In this document: one piece after another, positions 26,839-35,304 of the stretch
Layout of the letters: every line of letters begins with the position of its first letter
Numbering within the stretch: position 1 is the stretch's first letter
Assembly: GCF_002093625.1 (NCBI RefSeq)
Contig: NZ_MRWD01000041.1
Coordinates: 1-50,975 of the forward strand
Origin: Rouxiella silvae
Lineage (GTDB): Bacteria > Pseudomonadota > Gammaproteobacteria > Enterobacterales > Enterobacteriaceae
Direction of reading: 5' to 3'
Length of the DNA stretch: 50,975 nucleotides
Translations under genes and position numbers: made by a program
Notes under the pieces: generated by a model
What the model was told of the DNA's origin: nothing
Database searches by the model: none
Seen by the model: the letters and a program-made list of their open reading frames with translations, nothing else

Positions 26839-27726
26839 ATGACTTCGCTTAACAAGATTGGTTTTATAGGTTTAGGAATGATGGGCACACCGATGGTGAA
26901 ATGCTTGGCCTCGGCGGGCTATACGCTATTTATTGCCGATGCAGACGCACAGCGCGTCACTGCACTGTGCGAGTCTTTACCGGCAACGGCGCTAGGCAGT
27001 GCGAATATTGGCGAGCTGGACGTGTTGATCACCATGCTGCCAAATTCATCGATTGTTGAAAGCGTGTTGCTCGACCCCGAGCGGGGATGGGCATCAGGTT
27101 TGGCGCAGGCGGCGGTGGTGATTGATATGAGCTCCTCCGAGCCTGAACGTTCGCGCCAACTGGGCGCTACGCTAACACAGTTGGAACTGCGCTATCTCGA
27201 TGCCCCGGTCTCTGGCGGAGTAAAAAAAGCCAACACCGGTGAGCTTTCTATTTTAGTCGGCGGTGATGCGGCGGTGCTTGAGGCTTGTCGCCCTCTGCTG
27301 CAGGCGATGGGCAAAAGCATTTTGCACATTGGCACAGCGGGATCGGGCCACGCGGCTAAGGCGCTGAACAACTATGTCTCGGCCGCCGGTCTGATTGCTA
27401 CCGTCGAAGCTTTACACATTGCACAGCGCTTCGGCATTGAGCCTGCGGTAATGACCGACGTGCTCAATGCCTCCACCGGGCGCAGCAATACGTCGGAAAA
27501 TAAAGTCAAACCTTTCATGCTAAGCGGTTCATTCGGCTCGGGTTTTGCTTTGCAGTTAATGAACAAAGACTTGAAGATTGCCCGCGCGCTCTCTATGTCG
27601 GTGGGCTATCCGATGAAACTTGGCGTGGCCTGCACCGATCTCTGGGACAGCGTTTCGCAGCAGGCAACACCGGCAACCGATCACACTGAAATGTATCGTT
27701 TTCTTGCTGATGAAGAGGGGAGGTAA
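26839..27726 (+). CDS. 3-Hydroxyisobutyrate dehydrogenase-family NAD(P) oxidoreductase (first copy)
   Basis: Beta-hydroxyacid dehydrogenase of 295 residues. The Rossmann motif IGFIGLGMMGTPMVKCL, the substrate-binding DAPVSGGVKKANTGEL (DxPVSGG) and the catalytic lysine segment GSGHAAKALNNYVSAAG are all intact. Family members oxidise 3-hydroxyisobutyrate, tartronate semialdehyde, hydroxypropionate or gamma-hydroxybutyrate-type substrates. Lying between a lactonase and an aldehyde dehydrogenase gene (2-base gap to the latter), it would oxidise the hydroxy acid released from the lactone to a semialdehyde. A second paralog sits downstream in the same cluster; the two probably have different substrates. 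Confidence 0.9.
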   Translation: MTSLNKIGFIGLGMMGTPMVKCLASAGYTLFIADADAQRVTALCESLPATALGSANIGELDVLITMLPNSSIVESVLLDPERGWASGLAQAAVVIDMSSSEPERSRQLGATLTQLELRYLDAPVSGGVKKANTGELSILVGGDAAVLEACRPLLQAMGKSILHIGTAGSGHAAKALNNYVSAAGLIATVEALHIAQRFGIEPAVMTDVLNASTGRSNTSENKVKPFMLSGSFGSGFALQLMNKDLKIARALSMSVGYPMKLGVACTDLWDSVSQQATPATDHTEMYRFLADEEGR

Positions 27727-27728
27727 TC

Positions 27729-29165
27729 ATGACTCACGCCTCACATTTTTATATTGACGGTCAATGGGTTAGCCCCGTTGCGCCCGCCTGGTTTGACCTG
27801 ACTGACCCTTCAACCGAGCGCCAATTTGAGCGGCTTGCGATGGGCGATGCCGCCGACGTTGACCTGGCGGTGGCTGCGGCACGGCGCGCATTGCCGTCGT
27901 TTTCAGCGACGGCGGCGGCCGAGCGGCTGGCCCTACTGCAGCGCATTGTCGCGGTTTATGAGCGCCGCTATGAGGAGTTTGCAGAAACGATGCGCCTTGA
28001 AATGGGTTCACCGATTACCTTTTCAAGGCAAGGGCAGGCGGCGCGCGGACCTGCGCATTTGAATGCAATGATTGAGGTGCTAAAAACCTTTCAGTTTGAG
28101 CAACAGCAGGGCACGACCAGACTGCGTCTGGAGCCGGTGGGTGTTTGCGGATTGATCACCCCGTGGAACTGGCCGGTGAACCAAATCGTGGTGAAAATTG
28201 CGCCTGCACTGGCGGCGGGCTGCACGATGGTGTTGAAACCTAGCGAATATTCACCGCTGACGGCGCTGCTGTTTGCCGAAGTGCTGGAGGAAGCCGGTGT
28301 GCCTGCGGGGGTATTTAATCTGGTTAATGGCGATGGCCCGCGCGTGGGTGCCGCCATTGCCGCACATCCCGACATTGATATGGTGTCGTTTACTGGTTCA
28401 ACCCGTGCAGGCATTGAAGTGGCGAAAACGGCCGCTGAAACGGTGAAACGCGTTGCGCAGGAACTGGGCGGTAAATCGGCCAATATTTTGCTCGACGATG
28501 TTAATTTGCCGGACGCCGTGACCCGCGCCGTGGCGGCGTGTTTCACCAACTCCGGCCAATCTTGTTCGATTCCTACGCGCCTGCTGGTGCCACGCGGCCT
28601 GTTGCAGGAAGCGGCGCAAATCGCCAAACAGGCCGCACTTACCTACCGCTTGGGGCCGACGGACGACCCTACTACTCAGCTCGGACCTTTGGTTAACCGC
28701 AACCAGTTTGAGCGGGTACAAAAGCTGATTCAGCAGGGCATTGATGAAGGCGCTGAACTGGTGACCGGCGGCGTTGGCCGACCTGAGGGATTCACTCACG
28801 GCTATTACGTCAAGCCAACGGTGTTCAGCGCGGTAACGCCTGAAATGACGCTCGCTCAAGAAGAGATTTTTGGCCCGGTTCTATCGATTATCGCCTATGA
28901 CTCCGAGCCGGAGGCTATCGCGATTGCCAACGGCACTCAATATGGACTGGCTGCTTATGTTCAGTCGGCCTCGCAGGCGCGAGCCCAAGGCGTAGCACGT
29001 CAGCTGCGTGCCGGCAGTGTGCATGTGAACTATCCTCCCGCCGATTTTCATGCGCCGTTTGGCGGCTATAAACGTTCGGGCAACGGACGCGAGTGGGGCG
29101 AGGCAGGACTGCGTGAATACCTGGAAATTAAATCGATGGTCGGCTTTGGTCTATCGGATGCCTGA
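27729..29165 (+). CDS. Aldehyde dehydrogenase family protein
   Basis: NAD(P)-dependent aldehyde dehydrogenase of 478 residues. It has the family landmarks: PWNWPVNQIVVKIAPALAAG (the Asn of the oxyanion site), FTGSTRAG, the general-base Glu in QELGGKSANILL, the nucleophile Cys in NSGQSCSIPTRL, and the late EEIFGPVLSI. A Shine-Dalgarno GGGGAGG precedes the start. In the order lactonase, hydroxyacid dehydrogenase, aldehyde dehydrogenase it parallels the Agrobacterium blc (attKLM) gamma-butyrolactone pathway, where this enzyme converts a semialdehyde to the dicarboxylate. Substrate here is not known. Confidence 0.93.
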   Translation: MTHASHFYIDGQWVSPVAPAWFDLTDPSTERQFERLAMGDAADVDLAVAAARRALPSFSATAAAERLALLQRIVAVYERRYEEFAETMRLEMGSPITFSRQGQAARGPAHLNAMIEVLKTFQFEQQQGTTRLRLEPVGVCGLITPWNWPVNQIVVKIAPALAAGCTMVLKPSEYSPLTALLFAEVLEEAGVPAGVFNLVNGDGPRVGAAIAAHPDIDMVSFTGSTRAGIEVAKTAAETVKRVAQELGGKSANILLDDVNLPDAVTRAVAACFTNSGQSCSIPTRLLVPRGLLQEAAQIAKQAALTYRLGPTDDPTTQLGPLVNRNQFERVQKLIQQGIDEGAELVTGGVGRPEGFTHGYYVKPTVFSAVTPEMTLAQEEIFGPVLSIIAYDSEPEAIAIANGTQYGLAAYVQSASQARAQGVARQLRAGSVHVNYPPADFHAPFGGYKRSGNGREWGEAGLREYLEIKSMVGFGLSDA

Positions 29166-29184
29166 TGCAGTAGGGCAAAAAAAT

Positions 29185-29216
29185 TTGCCTAAATTCACTG
29201 TCATACAATCATACAT
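29185..29216 (+). promoter_or_regulatory. Second copy of the predicted GntR-type operator
   Basis: TCATACAATCA (29201-29211) is the exact reverse complement of the 11-mer at 25555-25565, and a partial repeat CATACAT continues after it. It lies 40-50 bases before the PcaC-like gene, suggesting a second controlled transcription start inside the cluster. TTGCCT at 29185-29190 is a possible -35, but no well-spaced -10 could be fixed. Confidence 0.45.
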
Positions 29217-29249
29217 AAATGTGGGCCATGTGCGGCTAAAAAGGAAACA

Positions 29250-29648
29250 ATGATGGAAAATAATCCGAGCTTTGAGAAAGGTTTTGCCAACCGCAAAGAG
29301 GTGTTGGGCGCGGCTCACGTCGAGAAGTCGTGGTCCAACGCCGATGACTTTAATCGCCCGATGCAAAAGCTGGTGACCGAGTACTGCTGGGGCGACATTT
29401 GGGGCGATCCTACACTGTCGTTTAAAACCCGCAGCATGCTCAATATTGGCATGCTGACCGCGATGAGCCAGCACCATGAGCTTTCGGTACACGTCAGAGG
29501 AGCATTAAACAACGGCGTTAGCAAAGAGGAGATCCGCGCAGTGCTGATGCAGGCGGGCGTTTACTGCGGCGCGCCGTTGGCTTTGGCGGCATTTCGCGTG
29601 GCAAGCGAGGCTATCAAAGCCTGGGAGGAGGAGAAAGCCAAAGCCTGA
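29250..29648 (+). CDS. Carboxymuconolactone decarboxylase-family protein (PcaC-like)
   Basis: A 132-residue single-domain CMD protein. The core LSFKTRSMLNIGMLTAMSQH and the segment HVRGALNNGVSKEEIRAVLM plus QAGVYCGAPLALAAFRVA are those of 4-carboxymuconolactone decarboxylase PcaC, the protocatechuate-pathway enzyme, but there is no other pca gene nearby. The fold is used for several decarboxylases and AhpD-like peroxidases; there is no CxxC pair, so the AhpD role is excluded. Two adjacent ATG codons (29250, 29253) follow AAGGA. Within this cluster it probably acts on a keto acid or lactone intermediate. Confidence 0.9.
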   Translation: MMENNPSFEKGFANRKEVLGAAHVEKSWSNADDFNRPMQKLVTEYCWGDIWGDPTLSFKTRSMLNIGMLTAMSQHHELSVHVRGALNNGVSKEEIRAVLMQAGVYCGAPLALAAFRVASEAIKAWEEEKAKA

Positions 29649-29816
29649 TGTTCCAAGCATAAGCACATTATTTCGCCAACACCGGCAGTCAGCTGATGGG
29701 TAAATTTCTCGTCAGCAAACGTCTTACCTGCATTGCCTGCCCGTCTGGTTCGCGCCCGACGGTTCCCTACACACGCATCCATAAGAGATGCGGCAATAAA
29801 GAGACAGGAGACTGAA

Positions 29817-31163
29817 ATGGAAACTCTGACCGCACAAGTCGGCGCCCATCGCGCCGAAAGCGAACAATCCATTGATGTAAAAAGAAAGAGTGCAATTAAA
29901 GGCGCTTTCTTTTCTGAATACATCGATATGTTTGATATTTACCTGCCGGTGGTTGCCCTCTCGCCGGTGCTGTTTTACTTCCAGCCGCCTAATCTATCAA
30001 GCGGCACCGAGACCATTCTCGCCTCGCTGGTGTTTATCACTACACTGCTCGGAAGACCACTGGGTGCGCTGCTATTTGGCATCATGGCCGACAGCATAGG
30101 GCGGCGCAAAGCCTCCATTTATTCGGTCTCCGGCTTTGGCGTTGTGACGCTGCTGATAGCCTGCCTGCCGGGCTATCAGACCCTTGGCATTGGCGCCTAC
30201 GTGATGCTGGTATTACTGCGCTTTATTGACGGAATTTTTCTTGGCGGCGGCTACACCGGTGCAATGCCGTTGGCGATTGAATACTCGAAAAAACATCAGC
30301 GGGGCTTCGTCGGTGGCTTGATTATCAGCGGATTCCCTGCCGCCTATGTCAGCATTAATCTGATCACCATGCTGGTGTTCTTCCTGTTTCCACTTAACGG
30401 GCTGGATTCACCCTATGTGCAGTGGGGCTGGCGCATACCCTTTATCATCGGCGGCGTACTGGCGGCCTTTTTAGCGCTGTATTACATCTTTAAGGTTAAA
30501 GAATCAGAAATTTGGGAAAGCGAAACCGGCGGTGTAAAGCGCGAAAAACTGGCGTTAAGCGATCTGCTGCGTGGCAAGAGTGGGCGTAACCTGCTGCAGG
30601 TGCTGCTGATGATGAGTGGTTTCTGGCTGACGCAAAATATTATCACTATCTATCTGCCGACCGGCCTGCTGGTTCATACCCTGCATCTCAGCGGTTTTGA
30701 GATGACCTCGACGCTGCTTATCACCTACTGCGTGCTGTTTTTCAGCTATATCGGCTCAGGCATGCTGGGCCAGAAAATTGGCCGCCGGCGCTTTTTCCTG
30801 ATTGCAGGCCCGTTAATTGCCGTGCTGGGCTCGGCGCTGCTCTATGTGCTGACCACCGTTCCCGGCCTTTCGCTGGGCACCATTATGCTGCTGGTGGGCG
30901 TATTGGCCGTGCTGGTGACCTCGCCGTGGGGCGTGATAGTGACCTACATCAACGAGCGTTTCGTTACCGACGTGCGCGCCACCGGCTTTGGCATGGGCTT
31001 TAGCCTGTCGGTCATTATTCCCTCTTTCTATGCGTTTTATATGGATTGGCTTAGCGCACTGATGCCGTTGGCACTGACCTCGGTGGTGCTGCTGGCGCTG
31101 GGCGCGGTGATAGGCACCCTCGGCGCTTATATGGGGCCAGAAACCAAAGACGTCGATTTTTAA
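29817..31163 (+). CDS. MFS transporter (metabolite:H+ symporter type)
   Basis: Inner-membrane carrier of 448 residues with twelve predicted helices. The loop motif GIMADSIGRRKASIYS is the MFS signature, and DIYLPVVALSPVLFYF at helix 1 plus FIDGIFLGGGYTGAMPLAIE at helix 4 resemble the MHS/AAHS organic acid symporters. The start at 29817 follows ACAGGAG; the longer frame to 29733 has no support. Its place in the middle of the catabolic genes makes it the likely uptake system for the cluster's substrate. The 168-base gap before it has no gene but contains a small hairpin CGCATC/GATGCG. Confidence 0.9.
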   Translation: METLTAQVGAHRAESEQSIDVKRKSAIKGAFFSEYIDMFDIYLPVVALSPVLFYFQPPNLSSGTETILASLVFITTLLGRPLGALLFGIMADSIGRRKASIYSVSGFGVVTLLIACLPGYQTLGIGAYVMLVLLRFIDGIFLGGGYTGAMPLAIEYSKKHQRGFVGGLIISGFPAAYVSINLITMLVFFLFPLNGLDSPYVQWGWRIPFIIGGVLAAFLALYYIFKVKESEIWESETGGVKREKLALSDLLRGKSGRNLLQVLLMMSGFWLTQNIITIYLPTGLLVHTLHLSGFEMTSTLLITYCVLFFSYIGSGMLGQKIGRRRFFLIAGPLIAVLGSALLYVLTTVPGLSLGTIMLLVGVLAVLVTSPWGVIVTYINERFVTDVRATGFGMGFSLSVIIPSFYAFYMDWLSALMPLALTSVVLLALGAVIGTLGAYMGPETKDVDF

Positions 31164-31184
31164 ACTATTTGTGGAGAGTCCCTG

Positions 31185-32084
31185 ATGAATACCGAGCGCG
31201 TTGGATTTATAGGTTTGGGAAATATGGGCGGGCGTATGACGCGTTGCCTGGTCGATGCCGGAATAAACGTGCTGGGTTTTGACCCAGTAGTAGAACGCGC
31301 CGCCGCCGCAGGTGCCAGCGCTGCCGCGTCGTTGGCCGACGTGATGGGCTATGCCGACGTTGTCATGCTCTCACTGCCCGACAGCAAGGTAGTGGAGTCG
31401 GTGGTTGAGGGGGAAAACGGCATTCTTGCACACTGCCGCCGTGGGCAAACGGTGATTGATCTCAGCACTGCCGCCGCCAGCTCGACGGTTCGCCTGCACG
31501 GGTTGTTCGCCGGTAAAGGCGTCTACTATATCGACGCCGGTATTTCGGGCGGTGCCGCCGCGGCTGAAAAAGGGGCCTTAACGTTGATGGTGGGCGGTGA
31601 CGCGCAGGCGATAGACGCCATAGCGTGGGCTTTCAAGCCTATTGCGGCCAAGGTCATTGCGATGGGCGGCAGCGGCAGTGGGCACACCACCAAGCTGCTG
31701 AACAATTTCCTCAATGCCGTGAGCCTCGCCGCCACCGCCGAAGTGATGGTGGCTGGGAAAAAAGCTGGGCTGGACATGCACTGCCTGCTCGACGTCCTCA
31801 ACAGCAGCAGTGGGGTGAACTTCGCCACTCTGAATCGTTTCCCAAAAATTGTTGATGGCGATTATCTAGAAGGCGGTCTGACCGGCAAGCTGATGACCAA
31901 GGATGTGGCGCTTTACGTCGATCGCGTGCGCGAGCTGGGCGTGGTTTCACTCAATGCATCTGGCCCACTGGCGAGCTTTGGCTTGGCAACTTCGCTCGGC
32001 TATGGCGATGTCATCAGCAATCGGGTGGTTGACGCGATTGGCGACGTGTCCGGCGGTGTTCGCCTGTACGACAAATCAAACTAA
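31185..32084 (+). CDS. 3-Hydroxyisobutyrate dehydrogenase-family NAD(P) oxidoreductase (second copy)
   Basis: A 299-residue paralog of the enzyme at 26839, with VGFIGLGNMGGRMTRCL as cofactor motif, DAGISGGAAAAEKGALTLMV in place of the usual DxPVSGG loop, and the catalytic lysine in SGHTTKLLNNFLNAVSLAA. The change from DxPVSGG to DAGISGG alters the substrate pocket and suggests a different acid from the first copy. GGAGAG precedes the ATG. It is co-directional with the MFS gene (21-base gap) and the cupin gene (14-base gap), so clearly in one operon. Confidence 0.9.
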   Translation: MNTERVGFIGLGNMGGRMTRCLVDAGINVLGFDPVVERAAAAGASAAASLADVMGYADVVMLSLPDSKVVESVVEGENGILAHCRRGQTVIDLSTAAASSTVRLHGLFAGKGVYYIDAGISGGAAAAEKGALTLMVGGDAQAIDAIAWAFKPIAAKVIAMGGSGSGHTTKLLNNFLNAVSLAATAEVMVAGKKAGLDMHCLLDVLNSSSGVNFATLNRFPKIVDGDYLEGGLTGKLMTKDVALYVDRVRELGVVSLNASGPLASFGLATSLGYGDVISNRVVDAIGDVSGGVRLYDKSN

Positions 32085-32098
32085 ACGGGAGAAGGGCA

Positions 32099-32503
32099 AT
32101 GAAAGTATTTCATGGCAGGGCTGAAGGGGTGATTTCAGAGCAGCGCAGCAGCACTTTTAGCGGAGAAGTCTGGGGCGATCCGGTGATGCCAACCACCGAT
32201 GACGTGACCATCAATAGCGTATTTTTCGCCCCCGGCGGGCGCACTTACTGGCACACCCATCAGCAGGGACAAATACTGCAAGTGGTCTCGGGCAGCGGCT
32301 GGGTCTGCGTGGACGGCGAGTCACCCCAGGCCATACGCCAAGGCGATACGGTGTGGATACCGGCGGACGAGCGTCACTGGCACGGAGCCGGTAAAGACAG
32401 TTTTATGCTGCATACCGCGACATCGCTTGGCAAGACTCTGTGGCAGGAAGAAGTGGCGGAGGAGGTGTATCAGCGGGCGATAAAGGGAGGGAATGCGTCA
32501 TGA
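32099..32503 (+). CDS. Cupin-domain protein
   Basis: Small single-cupin beta-barrel protein of 134 residues. The metal-binding first cupin motif is seen in GGRTYWHTHQQGQILQVVSG (G-x5-HxH-x3-4-E-type, with Gln for Glu) and the second in WIPADERHWHGAG (PxxxxH). Such proteins next to CMD-domain genes act as isomerases, decarboxylases or dioxygenase-like enzymes or remain uncharacterised. Its stop overlaps the start of the following CMD gene (ATGA), showing translational coupling and a probable shared task. Confidence 0.88.
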   Translation: MKVFHGRAEGVISEQRSSTFSGEVWGDPVMPTTDDVTINSVFFAPGGRTYWHTHQQGQILQVVSGSGWVCVDGESPQAIRQGDTVWIPADERHWHGAGKDSFMLHTATSLGKTLWQEEVAEEVYQRAIKGGNAS

Positions 32504-33288
32504 ATCTTACCCAACAGCAGCAACAGGTTAAGGCGGCATTTATTCAGCAGCATCAAACCTGGGACGCACAGTGGGAAAGCCTGCTGCTTCAGGACGCCGA
32601 CTTTATCGACGGGTATCTTAAATTTTCCTCCGTGCCTTGGAAGAAAAATCATCTTGAAAACAAAGTGAAAGCGTTTGTAGCCCTCAGTGCCAGCGTGGCC
32701 TCGACGCACATTTATCTTCCCGGAATTGCGCAGCATTTACGTGCTGCCGTAGCGTTTGGTGCCACACAGCAGGAGCTGACTGAGGTGCTGGAGTTGACCA
32801 GTACGCTCGGCATTCACGCCGCGAATATCGGCGTGCCGCTGCTGCTTGAGGTGCTGGAAGAAGAAGGGTTACGCCACGGGCCTGCGCCGTTGGATGCTCG
32901 GCGGGAAACGCTGAAACAGGCGTTTATCGACAATCGTGGCTATTGGCATGCCTCTTGGGACGGGCTGTTGGAACTCGACCCCGAACTGTTTGAAGCTTAT
33001 ATCGAATTCTCGTCGGTACCTTGGCGTACCGGTGTGTTGCCGCCCAAGATAAAAGAGTTGATTTACTGTGCCTTCGACGCCTCGGCGACCCATCTTTATC
33101 AGCAGGGGCTTAAGCTGCACATGCGCAACGCCATCAACTATGGTGCCAGTAAAGAGGAGATCATGGAGGTGCTGGAGATTGTCAGCGTGATTGGTATTCA
33201 CGGCGCTACGGTGGCGGCACCCCTCGTTGAACAGGCGCTGGCACAGGCCGCGCTATTTACGCCAATGACCCCCTCTCAGGCGTCCTGA
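32500..33288 (+). CDS. Tandem carboxymuconolactone decarboxylase-domain protein
   Basis: A 262-residue protein made of two CMD-like halves. The first (about residues 30-125) has KVKAFVALSASVASTHIYLP and AVAFGATQQELTEVLELTS; the second (about 160-250) has KIKELIYCAFDASATHLYQQ and AINYGASKEEIMEVLEIVS. The internal duplication is plain: FIDGYLKFSSVPWKKN in the first half matches FEAYIEFSSVPWRTG in the second. I start at the ATG at 32500 (overlap with the cupin stop). Related two-domain proteins are often annotated as gamma-carboxymuconolactone decarboxylase subunits in lactone/aromatic operons. The real reaction is unknown. Confidence 0.9.
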   Translation: MNLTQQQQQVKAAFIQQHQTWDAQWESLLLQDADFIDGYLKFSSVPWKKNHLENKVKAFVALSASVASTHIYLPGIAQHLRAAVAFGATQQELTEVLELTSTLGIHAANIGVPLLLEVLEEEGLRHGPAPLDARRETLKQAFIDNRGYWHASWDGLLELDPELFEAYIEFSSVPWRTGVLPPKIKELIYCAFDASATHLYQQGLKLHMRNAINYGASKEEIMEVLEIVSVIGIHGATVAAPLVEQALAQAALFTPMTPSQAS

Positions 33289-33360
33289 GGGTTAAAAGAT
33301 AGGCATCGCTTTTCACCGGACAGGCCGCTATGATGAGGGTAACTTAAACTTGTCGGACAG

Positions 33361-33371
33361 GAATACAATCA
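33361..33371 (+). promoter_or_regulatory. Third, imperfect copy of the predicted GntR-type operator
   Basis: GAATACAATCA matches the inverted 11-mer TCATACAATCA at nine positions and ends on the first base of the GntR start codon, where binding would give autorepression. It could be chance, since only nine bases match. Confidence 0.35.
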
Positions 33372-34042
33372 TGTCTTCAGATATCGGCCTAGTACGGCCT
33401 GAAACGCTGCGTTTTCAGGTAGAAAATGCGTTACGACAAGCGATAATTAATGGCCGATTTGTCCCCGGAGAAAGGTTGATTGAGCGCGAACTTTGCGAAA
33501 CGCTGGGTGTGAGCCGCACGTCAATCCGTGAAGCCTTGCGCAAACTCGAAGCCGAAAAGCTGGTGGATATTGTTCCGCATAAAGGACCGATCGTTGCCAC
33601 TATTTCCGTTAAAGAGGCGACGGACCTCTACGCGCTGCGCGGCCTGCTAGAAGGCTTTGTGGCGCGCGAGTTTTCACAGTGCGCCAGCGATGCCGATATA
33701 GCTAAGTTTGGCGCTGCCGCCCAGGCGCTGCGTAAAGCCGGACTGGCGCAGGATCAGGCCAGTGTATTGCAGGCTAAAAATGCGCTTTACGGCATTATGC
33801 TTGAGCGCTGCGGCAACGAACTGGTCAAAGAAGCACTGACCAGCCTGCATTCGCGGGTCAATCTGCTGCGGGCCACCTCGCTGATGCACCCCGATCGCCT
33901 GCCTCATAGCCTGCAGGAGATTGACTCTTTGTATCAGGCAATCAAGGCGCGCGACGGTGACGGCGCAGAAAAAGCCGCGCGATTGCACGTGGCCAATGCG
34001 CAGACCGTGGCGTTGCAAATGCTCAGCAAAGCCGAGTCTTAG
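33371..34042 (+). CDS. GntR-family (FCD/FadR-type) transcriptional regulator
   Basis: A 223-residue regulator. The winged helix-turn-helix is in residues 10-70 (ALRQAIINGRFVPGERLIER, ELCETLGVSRTSIREALRKL), followed by an all-helical FCD effector domain (LYALRGLLEGFVARE onward) that in this family binds a carboxylic acid, often through a metal held by Asp/His residues. AGGAA precedes the ATG at 33371. As the last gene of the cluster and the only regulator in it, it most likely represses the two promoters marked by the shared 11-base motif, with a pathway acid as inducer. Its stop overlaps the end of the convergent permease gene by 4 bases. Confidence 0.92.
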   Translation: MSSDIGLVRPETLRFQVENALRQAIINGRFVPGERLIERELCETLGVSRTSIREALRKLEAEKLVDIVPHKGPIVATISVKEATDLYALRGLLEGFVAREFSQCASDADIAKFGAAAQALRKAGLAQDQASVLQAKNALYGIMLERCGNELVKEALTSLHSRVNLLRATSLMHPDRLPHSLQEIDSLYQAIKARDGDGAEKAARLHVANAQTVALQMLSKAES

Positions 34043-35304
34043 GCGCGGCGTTTGCTGAGTAAGCCGCAAAATAGCGCAGCGACCAGCAGGGAGGGCACTG
34101 TTGCGCCAAGATTTGGGTAAAATTGTGCAATCAAATGATAGGTCACGATGCCGATAACCCAGGCGCTCAACGCTCGCCAGTTCATATTGCTTTCAGCGGG
34201 CTGGCGATGGCGCAGAATGAAATAGTGCATTAGCACCACCCCAAACAACGGAGCGAAAACCGATCCTATCAGCAGCAGGAAGTTCTCGTATCTGTCGAGC
34301 GGAATGCCCCAGGCAATCAGTGTACAAATCAGGCCCACTCCCCAACTGAGCTTGCCGATGCTGATACTCTTGGGAAGCAGCGTAGCACCAGAAAGCGCCG
34401 CCGAGTGAATGTCGGCAAACGTATTTTCGTGTTCATCAACCAAAATAAGCAGCAGTGGAATACCCAGCGCCACGCCGGAGAGTGCCAGCAATAATGCATT
34501 ACTGTCTGCCGAGCTGACAAATGCCAACGTGTAGGCGGCACCCAGCGTCATCATCCATAGGCTACCGAGGAAAAATCCGCAGGCGGTGCCCAGGAAATTC
34601 TGCCGTGAGGATTTGCCAAAGCGCGTGTAGTCAGACACCAGCGGCAACCAAGACAGTGCCATCGACACCACAATGTCGCAGGCCAGCGCAAACGGCATGC
34701 TGCCATCCCCAGCCTTGTGCCACAGCGTACTCAGTGACGCGTGCTGGAACAGATTCACGGTTAGCCAGATACAACTGCCCATCAGCAACCAAATTCCCCA
34801 GCGGCGCAGCACTACGCGGATAAACGCCAGCGGCCCGCAAACTGCCAACAGCGTGGCGACAAAACCAAAAATCAGTGTCCACAGCGTAGGATTAGCCCAG
34901 AAGCTTTGTGCACCCCATGCCTGCTTGGCCAACAGACTGGCAGCGTCGCGCATGACCACAATCTCAAAGGCACCCCAGCCGATTAGTTGTAAAATATTAA
35001 ACAGCGCGGGCAGAGCAATGCCTTTTTTGCCCAGACTTAGCGTAAGTGAAGACATTGACGACAGGCCAGTTTGTCCGCCAATCACCCCAACCAGTGCCAG
35101 CAGTATTACGCCAACCAGTGTGCCGATAAAAATCGCCAGCAGTGACCCTGCCATCCCCAGTCCCGGAGCCAAAATAGCACCGGCCTGTAGCACCATCAGC
35201 CCCATTCCCAGAGAGAACCAGAGTGAAAATAAGTCACGCCAGCCCAGCACGCGGGTTTCGGCAGATACGGGCCGTGCGGGAGTATAAATACTATTGTTTT
35301 TCAT
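34039..35304 (-). CDS. NCS1-family nucleobase/hydroxymethylpyrimidine permease (CodB/CytX-like)
   Basis: A 421-residue, twelve-helix inner-membrane carrier. FSLWFSLGMGLMVLQAGAIL in helix 1 and SWLPLVSDYTRF in the middle are typical of the cytosine/purine/thiamine-precursor permease family. The size and start resemble CytX, a putative hydroxymethylpyrimidine transporter, but no TPP riboswitch lies upstream: only 87 bases separate it from the TetR gene. The ATG at 35304 gives the normal N-terminus; the longer frame to 35391 is not supported. An extended -10 box (TGCTATAAA, minus strand, 35344-35336) could provide its own promoter. Confidence 0.85.
   Translation of the reverse strand: MKNNSIYTPARPVSAETRVLGWRDLFSLWFSLGMGLMVLQAGAILAPGLGMAGSLLAIFIGTLVGVILLALVGVIGGQTGLSSMSSLTLSLGKKGIALPALFNILQLIGWGAFEIVVMRDAASLLAKQAWGAQSFWANPTLWTLIFGFVATLLAVCGPLAFIRVVLRRWGIWLLMGSCIWLTVNLFQHASLSTLWHKAGDGSMPFALACDIVVSMALSWLPLVSDYTRFGKSSRQNFLGTACGFFLGSLWMMTLGAAYTLAFVSSADSNALLLALSGVALGIPLLLILVDEHENTFADIHSAALSGATLLPKSISIGKLSWGVGLICTLIAWGIPLDRYENFLLLIGSVFAPLFGVVLMHYFILRHRQPAESNMNWRALSAWVIGIVTYHLIAQFYPNLGATVPSLLVAALFCGLLSKRRA

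Noticed and set aside
29250-29648. Protocatechuate (pca) pathway assignment of the PcaC-like gene
   Set aside because: No pcaGH, pcaB, pcaD, pcaIJ or pcaF genes are near; CMD folds are used in many pathways.
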